From an uncultured beta proteobacterium (GTDB taxonomy: Bacteria; Pseudomonadota; Gammaproteobacteria; Burkholderiales; Burkholderiaceae_C), in NCBI GenBank assembly GCA_903914615.1, contig CAIWPS010000453.1, positions 1 through 34,464 of the forward strand: DNA of 34,464 nucleotides, in the 5' to 3' direction. This document shows, one piece after another, positions 30,492 to 34,464 of this stretch (positions within the stretch are counted from its first letter, which is position 1; each line of letters starts with the position of its first letter). The translations under genes were made by a program, and so were the position numbers. The notes under the pieces are model-generated. The model did not search any database. It saw only the letters and a program-made list of their open reading frames with translations, and was not told the DNA's origin.

Positions 30492-30629
30492 ATGAAGTTC
30501 TACATGCACCCCGAGGTTGCAGCGCGACTTCTCGTCCAGTCGAGGGCCTACCGGGCTTTCCGCCTCCTTGGCTGGGACCGATCCAACGCGCAAGAGATGG
30601 CGCGCGTTTACGTGGAGCTGATGGCATGA
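30492..30629 (+). CDS. Small first gene of the rightward early operon
   Basis: A 45-aa peptide (MKFYMHPEVAARLLVQSRAY...), helical and basic. ATG 30492 is chosen because the in-frame ATG 30438 lies inside the operator and upstream of the expected RNA start; GGGAGCGAGG precedes the chosen start. The stop overlaps the next start (ATGA). Not recognised. Confidence 0.6.
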   Translation: MKFYMHPEVAARLLVQSRAYRAFRLLGWDRSNAQEMARVYVELMA

Positions 30630-30730
30630 AGGTGCGCATCTGGCGAGTTGTCGACGTCCTTTTCGCCATTGCTCTGGGACTGGCCGCTTGCGCTCTGGCC
30701 TTGTCGTTCTTCGGGATCCTCAGGCCATGA
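30626..30730 (+). CDS. 34-aa single-span membrane microprotein
   Basis: Peptide MKVRIWRVVDVLFAIALG... with a transmembrane helix (about 8-29) and an end SFFGILRP. Short basic N-terminus, so N-in orientation is likely. ATGA overlaps at both ends tie it to its neighbours. Too short for family assignment. Confidence 0.5.
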   Translation: MKVRIWRVVDVLFAIALGLAACALALSFFGILRP

Positions 30731-30843
30731 AGCACCAGGTCACCCGCTTCCACGGCGCCATGAACCCCAAGCGGCGCTACTTCATCCCGCTGCGCGCGCC
30801 GTGGTGGGTTCGCGTCATCCGGGTCTTCTACCCCAAGTTCTAA
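30727..30843 (+). CDS. 38-aa basic microprotein
   Basis: Peptide MKHQVTRFHGAMNPKRRYF followed by IPLRAPWWVRVIRVFYPKF, rich in Arg, Lys and aromatics. Its start overlaps the preceding stop (ATGA). A basic aromatic peptide could bind nucleic acid or membranes; nothing more can be said. Third positions are mostly G/C. Confidence 0.45.
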   Translation: MKHQVTRFHGAMNPKRRYFIPLRAPWWVRVIRVFYPKF

Positions 30844-30891
30844 AGCCGGACAGTCGCCCCCGGCACACAGGGCGAACGGAGCACACACACC

Positions 30892-31302
30892 ATGAGCACG
30901 AACGTTGCACCAATCAGCAAGAGCGTCGATCCGCTGGCCGAGGCCATCGAGGACTATTTCTGGGCCAAGCGGGACGAGGACCTGGCCAAGGCCGGCCGCC
31001 TCGCCGCGGAGGAGCGCCTGGTTGCGCTGGTGCCGCCCAAGGAAGAGGGCTCGATGACCGTCGACGCGGGCGGCTACAAGCTCACGCTGACCGGGTCGCT
31101 TTCCTACAAGGCCGACTCCGTCGACGCGGTGCGCGCCGCCACGGCGCAGTGGCCCGCGGAGTTGATACCCCTCAAGACCAAGGTCGAGCTCGACGCGACC
31201 GGCTGCAAGTTCATCCGCGCCAACAGGCCCGACCTGTGGGTGCAGCTGGCCAAGGCCGTGACCGTCTCGCCCGCGAAGACCGCAGTGAAAGTGAGCGTGT
31301 GA
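30892..31302 (+). CDS. Hypothetical protein at the start of the recombination block
   Basis: A 136-aa protein: helical N-terminal half (DPLAEAIEDYFWAKRDEDLAKAGRLAAEERLVALV), then a beta-rich part (SMTVDAGGYKLTLTGSLSYKADSVDAV, KVELDATGCKFIRANRPDLW). It is not a known enzyme by eye. It stands one base upstream of the Sak4-like gene, and similar proteins commonly precede such ATPases in temperate phages, so it probably helps recombination or DNA protection. Confidence 0.7.
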   Translation: MSTNVAPISKSVDPLAEAIEDYFWAKRDEDLAKAGRLAAEERLVALVPPKEEGSMTVDAGGYKLTLTGSLSYKADSVDAVRAATAQWPAELIPLKTKVELDATGCKFIRANRPDLWVQLAKAVTVSPAKTAVKVSV

Positions 31303-31303
31303 C

Positions 31304-32065
31304 ATGGCGTTCGACTTGAAGTCCATCAAGCGCGGCCAGGACATCCGGCCGCCGCGCATCTTCGTGTTCGGCGTCGAAGGCATCGGCAAGTCTACGTTTG
31401 CCGCCGGCGCGCCGTCACCCATCTTCCTGCAGACCGAAGACGGGCAGGGCTCGCTCGACGTCGCGCGGTTTCCGATGATCGAGTCGGTCGACCAGATGCG
31501 CCAGGCGCTGGGAACGCTCTACACGGAAAGGCACGATTTCCAGACTGTGGTGCTCGATTCGGCCGACTGGCTGGAGACGATCATCGCCAACGAGGTCGAG
31601 CATACGCACGACGCCAAGGACTTGGCCTACGGCAAGGGTGCGCTGAAACAGGCCGAGATCTGGCGCGAGCTGCTGGGCGGCTTCAATGCGCTGCGCAACG
31701 AGCGCGACATGTCCGTCATCCTGATCGGCCACTGCCAAATAAAGCGGTTCGATTCGCCCGAGACGGAGCCCTATGACCGCTTCCAGCCCAAGTTGCAGGA
31801 GCGTTCCAACGCTCTGGTGCGTGAATGGGCCGACGCGGTGCTGTTTGCGAACTATCGGACGGTCGTCAAGAAGTCCGAAGTGGGGTTCAACAAGGAAGTC
31901 GCCCGCGGCATCACGACCGGCGAGCGGCTGTTGTTCACGGCCGAGAAGCCGGCGTACTTGGCCAAGAACCGATACGCATTTCCCGACTCGCTTCCGCTGT
32001 CCTGGGACGCAGTTTCCAACGCGATTGCAGGCCGCGTCTTGCCTGCCGACCAACTCGCCGCGTAA
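31304..32065 (+). CDS. Sak4-like RecA-fold recombinase ATPase (AAA_24)
   Basis: A 253-aa P-loop ATPase. Walker A GVEGIGKST (23-31), Walker B TVVLDSADWLE (Asp85), and a sensor-like VILIGHCQIKRFDSPETEPYDRFQPKL. This is the single-domain RecA-like layout of AAA_24/Sak4 phage proteins, which help anneal single strands together with an SSB. The next genes encode an SSB-like protein and a nuclease, the usual set. Confidence 0.88.
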   Translation: MAFDLKSIKRGQDIRPPRIFVFGVEGIGKSTFAAGAPSPIFLQTEDGQGSLDVARFPMIESVDQMRQALGTLYTERHDFQTVVLDSADWLETIIANEVEHTHDAKDLAYGKGALKQAEIWRELLGGFNALRNERDMSVILIGHCQIKRFDSPETEPYDRFQPKLQERSNALVREWADAVLFANYRTVVKKSEVGFNKEVARGITTGERLLFTAEKPAYLAKNRYAFPDSLPLSWDAVSNAIAGRVLPADQLAA

Positions 32066-32089
32066 GCGGACAACACAGAGGATTGAACC

Positions 32090-32596
32090 ATGTCTGACCT
32101 GACCACCATCTTGCCGGGCGGTTTCGACGCCACGGCCGTCGAGCCCCAGGAAAACCGCAGCAGCGAGCCCGTGCCTGCCGGTGTCTATGACGTTGAGATC
32201 ACGAGCGCCGAAGTCAAGGACGCGAAGTCTGGCAACGGCGTCCACTTGAAGCTGGAATACACGATCGTCGGCCCGACGCACGCGCGCCGGAAGATCTTCG
32301 GATACCTGAACCTGCGCCACACGAACAGCCAGGCCGAGCAGATCGGACAGTCGCAGCTGTCGAGCCTGTGCCGCGCCGTGGGCATTCCGAAATTGACCGA
32401 CAGCGACCAGCTGTTCCAGCGCATGCTGCGCATCAGCGTGAAGATCCGGCCGGCAGCCAACGGATATGAGGCGAGCAACGACGTGATCGGGTACGAGGCG
32501 ACCGGCACCGCACCGACGTTTGCGCCCAGCAAGCCCAGTGCGCCGGCACCCAGCGCGCCCGCGGCGAAGACACCCCCCTGGAAGCGGGCGGCCTGA
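32090..32596 (+). CDS. Single-stranded DNA-binding-like protein (DUF669 type)
   Basis: A 168-aa protein with an OB-like beta region (VPAGVYDVEITSAEVKDAKSGNGVHLKLEYTIVGPTHARRKIFGYLNLRH, given in part), followed by QIGQSQLSSLCRAVGI, the DUF669 pattern. A Pro/Ala/Ser linker leads to a C-terminal PPWKRAA tail that resembles an SSB-type interaction tip, but without the acidic end. In this family it coats ssDNA for the Sak4-like ATPase just upstream. Confidence 0.85.
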   Translation: MSDLTTILPGGFDATAVEPQENRSSEPVPAGVYDVEITSAEVKDAKSGNGVHLKLEYTIVGPTHARRKIFGYLNLRHTNSQAEQIGQSQLSSLCRAVGIPKLTDSDQLFQRMLRISVKIRPAANGYEASNDVIGYEATGTAPTFAPSKPSAPAPSAPAAKTPPWKRAA

Positions 32597-32599
32597 GTC

Positions 32600-33694
32600 A
32601 TGGCCAAGGTGCCTGCACCGCTCAACGCCACGGTGGATGCAATCTACCGCTGGCGTGAGCAAACGACGCCCGGGGGCCATCGTGAGCACCTGGGCGCGTC
32701 GATCATCGGCTACCCGTGCGATCGCAACTTGTGGCTGACGTTTCGCTGGGCCGAGACGGAGAAGTTCGAGGGCCGCGTTTTGAGGCTGTTCGATACCGGC
32801 AAGCGCGAGGAGTCCCGCATCTATGAAGAACTTCGTGGTATCGGTTGCGATGTTTTTGCTGACGATGGTGGCACTCAGTATCGCGTGTCTGCTTGTGGCG
32901 GTCACTTTGGCGGCTCGATGGATGGGGTGGTTTCAAAGCTGCCGGAAGCGCCCAAGACGCCGCACGTTTTAGAGGCCAAGACCCACGGCGCAAAGTCATT
33001 TGCCGACCTGCAGAAGAAAGGCGTCGAGAAAGCCAAGCCGATGCATTTCACGCAGATGCAGACCTATATGGGCTTGGCCGGCCTGGACCGCGCGCTGTAC
33101 TTTGCGGTTAACAAGGACACCGACGAGATCTACACCGAGCGCATCGAGCTGGACAAGGATGCGTTTGCCAAGATCATGGAGCGCGCCACTCGCATCATCA
33201 AGGCGACCGAGCCACCGCTGCGCTTGAGCGATGACCCGGCCTATTTCGAATGCAAGTGGTGCAAGTTTCATCCACAGTGCCACGGCGAGAAAGCGCCCGA
33301 AGTCAATTGCCGAACGTGCGCGCATTCGACGCCGCTTACGGATGGCGATGCCGGCGCGTGGGGGTGCGAGAAGTTCGGCTGCGGCCTGCCGGTGGAGAAC
33401 CAGCGGGCAGGGTGCTCCGACCATCGGTTCATTCCGATCTTGCTGGAGCGCCTGGGCAAGTTAGAAGGCATGGACGGCGATCTGGCGATCTACACGCGCG
33501 CCGACGGCAAGCAGTTCGCCAATGGCGATCCGCCGGACGGCTTCACGTCCGACGAGATCCGCGCGGTCAACGGCGCCTCGATGCTGGTCGATCGCCAAGT
33601 GCGCGAGTTGCGCGATGAGTTTTCTGGTGCGCGGATTGTCGAGACGAACGTCGCCACGGCGTTCGATGACCTCAAGGATGACATCCCATGGTGA
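32600..33694 (+). CDS. PD-(D/E)XK exonuclease, Cas4/AddB-like with Fe-S cluster and extra Cys-rich domain
   Basis: A 364-aa nuclease. PD-(D/E)XK core: GSMDG (Asp108), VLEAKTHG (Glu125, Lys127), QMQTYM (Gln152 motif). Fe-S type cysteines: Cys40 (GYPCDRNLW) and Cys218, Cys221, Cys227 (ECKWCKFHPQC), as in Cas4/AddB. A further Cys cluster (237, 240, 256, 261, 272; NCRTC ... WGCEKFGCG ... GC) looks like a zinc-binding insertion, followed by a C-terminal helical part. It should make ssDNA tails for the SSB/Sak4 pair. All predicted catalytic and cluster residues are present. Confidence 0.87.
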   Translation: MAKVPAPLNATVDAIYRWREQTTPGGHREHLGASIIGYPCDRNLWLTFRWAETEKFEGRVLRLFDTGKREESRIYEELRGIGCDVFADDGGTQYRVSACGGHFGGSMDGVVSKLPEAPKTPHVLEAKTHGAKSFADLQKKGVEKAKPMHFTQMQTYMGLAGLDRALYFAVNKDTDEIYTERIELDKDAFAKIMERATRIIKATEPPLRLSDDPAYFECKWCKFHPQCHGEKAPEVNCRTCAHSTPLTDGDAGAWGCEKFGCGLPVENQRAGCSDHRFIPILLERLGKLEGMDGDLAIYTRADGKQFANGDPPDGFTSDEIRAVNGASMLVDRQVRELRDEFSGARIVETNVATAFDDLKDDIPW

Positions 33695-33897
33695 CCGAAC
33701 CCCTCCCCTGGCACCGCCCCGCCGAGCAAATGCCGGACGTGGACCTGAGTGTGCTGCTGGTGCTGTCTGGCGAGCCTGAGTTGGAGATGGGCTGGTGGGA
33801 TGGCGAGAGCTGGCGGTCGTGCGTGAGCGGGGGCGAGGTGGTGGACGTTCTGTACTGGGCCGAGCCACAGGGGCCCGCACCGACAGCGGCAGCCTAA
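33688..33897 (+). CDS. DUF551-like small protein
   Basis: A 69-aa protein (MVTEPLPWHRPAEQMPDVDLSVLLVLS) with the DUF551 pattern: 'W......mP..d..Vl......g....gwwdg..W........v..V..WA..P'. Present in many phages; function unknown. Its start overlaps the nuclease end. Confidence 0.75.
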   Translation: MVTEPLPWHRPAEQMPDVDLSVLLVLSGEPELEMGWWDGESWRSCVSGGEVVDVLYWAEPQGPAPTAAA

Positions 33898-33913
33898 GTC
33901 TTAAGGAGACGAC

Positions 33914-34129
33914 ATGGACAACGGAATCAAGCACACCATTCTGGTGGCACTGAGCAACCACCGCGGAGACGATCTGGAGCGTGCGCGCATGGCGTTTCAG
34001 AGGTTCACGCAAAAGGAGATGGACCTACCCTACGGCCAGTCCGACGCTACGCCGCGGGAGATCCTGGCGGCCTACGAACAGCACCGGACTAGGGTCGATC
34101 TGGCCATTCAGACGGTCGAGGCGCTATGA
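33914..34129 (+). CDS. Small helical hypothetical protein
   Basis: A 71-aa protein (MDNGIKHTILVALSNHRGDDLERARMAFQRFTQKEMDLPYG...), helical, no motif. AAGGAG precedes the ATG by about five bases. The stop overlaps the next start (ATGA). Similar small helical proteins are common in early phage operons; role unknown. Confidence 0.65.
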   Translation: MDNGIKHTILVALSNHRGDDLERARMAFQRFTQKEMDLPYGQSDATPREILAAYEQHRTRVDLAIQTVEAL

Positions 34130-34353
34130 CAGACACACAGAGCAGCGAGCGCGAGGAGCGGGAGGCTTTCGAAGCATTCTTCCGTTCGCGCAACAGCAAG
34201 GGCGCTGAGTGGCGCGAGCGCATGTTTGATCGACGGCAGCAGGACGACACTTACGCTGACGATGCGGTGCAACGCCATTGGTGGACGTGGCAGAACTGCT
34301 GGCAAGCCGCCCGCTCCCGCCAGCAACCGAAACAACAGAGGAGAAAACCATGA
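34126..34353 (+). CDS. Small acidic/aromatic hypothetical protein
   Basis: A 75-aa protein with N-terminal EEREAFEAFFRS and the segment YADDAVQRHWWTWQNCWQAA, a pattern that recurs in small early proteins of many temperate phages ('re.fE.w.......Y....v...W..W..gw.A'). Function unknown. Coupled to both neighbours by ATGA. Confidence 0.7.
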   Translation: MTDTQSSEREEREAFEAFFRSRNSKGAEWRERMFDRRQQDDTYADDAVQRHWWTWQNCWQAARSRQQPKQQRRKP

Positions 34354-34464
34354 AACGAATTGACAAACTGACTCAAACGCAAACCGAGCAGATGGATGCT
34401 TGGGCAGACAAGTGGATTGAAATCGGACTGCGCACTGGGAAGGCTGATCGTCAGTTGTTTGAAG
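34350..34464 (+). CDS. Truncated ORF at the right edge
   Basis: First 38 codons: MKRIDKLTQTQTEQMDAW followed by ADKWIEIGLRTGKADRQLFE. GAGGAG precedes the ATG by six bases and the start overlaps the previous stop (ATGA). The opening recalls a family with 'I..LT.eQ......w...Wi.iGl.t..aDr', which I remember as DUF6745-like; the match is from memory and short. The rest lies outside. Confidence 0.6.
   Translation, partial: MKRIDKLTQTQTEQMDAWADKWIEIGLRTGKADRQLFE

Noticed and set aside
30438-30629. ATG 30438 as start of the first rightward gene
   Set aside because: It lies in the second operator, upstream of the predicted RNA start near 30455; ATG 30492 has a better ribosome site.

Overview
The window looks like most of the genome of a temperate, podovirus-type (short-tailed) phage of a high-GC proteobacterium. 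A Burkholderiales host is my best guess, from base composition, codon use and the resemblance of the head/tail block to podophages such as BPP-1, BcepC6B and Bcep22; the host is inferred, not shown. There is no host housekeeping gene, rRNA, intact tRNA, CRISPR array or IS element.

Layout. Left edge (1-871): C-terminal part of a tyrosine integrase on +, followed by the 3' half of tRNA-Ser(CGA), read on -, which is the probable attachment core. From 978 to 29881 almost everything is on the - strand, so transcription runs from high to low coordinates: repressor/Cro-like and CII-like regulators, a large primase-helicase, an unusual inverted-repeat intergenic region (possible origin), a winged-helix protein, a membrane peptide, RusA and a Q-like antiterminator candidate. 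A terminator follows, and then the late block: terS, terL, portal, accessory virion proteins, scaffold, major capsid, decoration, tail adaptor, tail/stabilisation protein, GNAT protein, ejection proteins, tailspike, and a lysis cassette (small membrane proteins, GH19 endolysin, nested Rz/Rz1 spanins). From 30.4 kb the + strand carries small early ORFs and a recombination block (Sak4-like ATPase, DUF669-type SSB-like protein, Cas4/AddB-like Fe-S nuclease).

Control. Two nearly identical promoter/operator modules face outward at 29888-29931 (leftward) and 30406-30448 (rightward). Each has TTGACA, a 17-bp spacer and two palindromes of the form AGGCA-N4-TGCCT exactly 23 bp apart. Between them lie a lipoprotein gene and a micro-ORF. 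The leftward transcript probably starts at the ATG of the small HTH gene (leaderless).

The most striking finding is that the major capsid gene is split by a 789-nt group I intron (17476-18264). It has a clear P1 helix, recognisable Q, R and S core elements and terminal G, and it carries a GIY-YIG homing endonuclease in the P8 region. Joining the exons restores a continuous 327-aa capsid protein. Other notable signals are the ~110-bp imperfect dyad with ten CGGCAC/GTGCCG copies, terminators inside the late operon, two virion-block proteins sharing a helix plus Ala-Pro-linker architecture, and an opposite-strand membrane-protein ORF between the ejection and tailspike genes.
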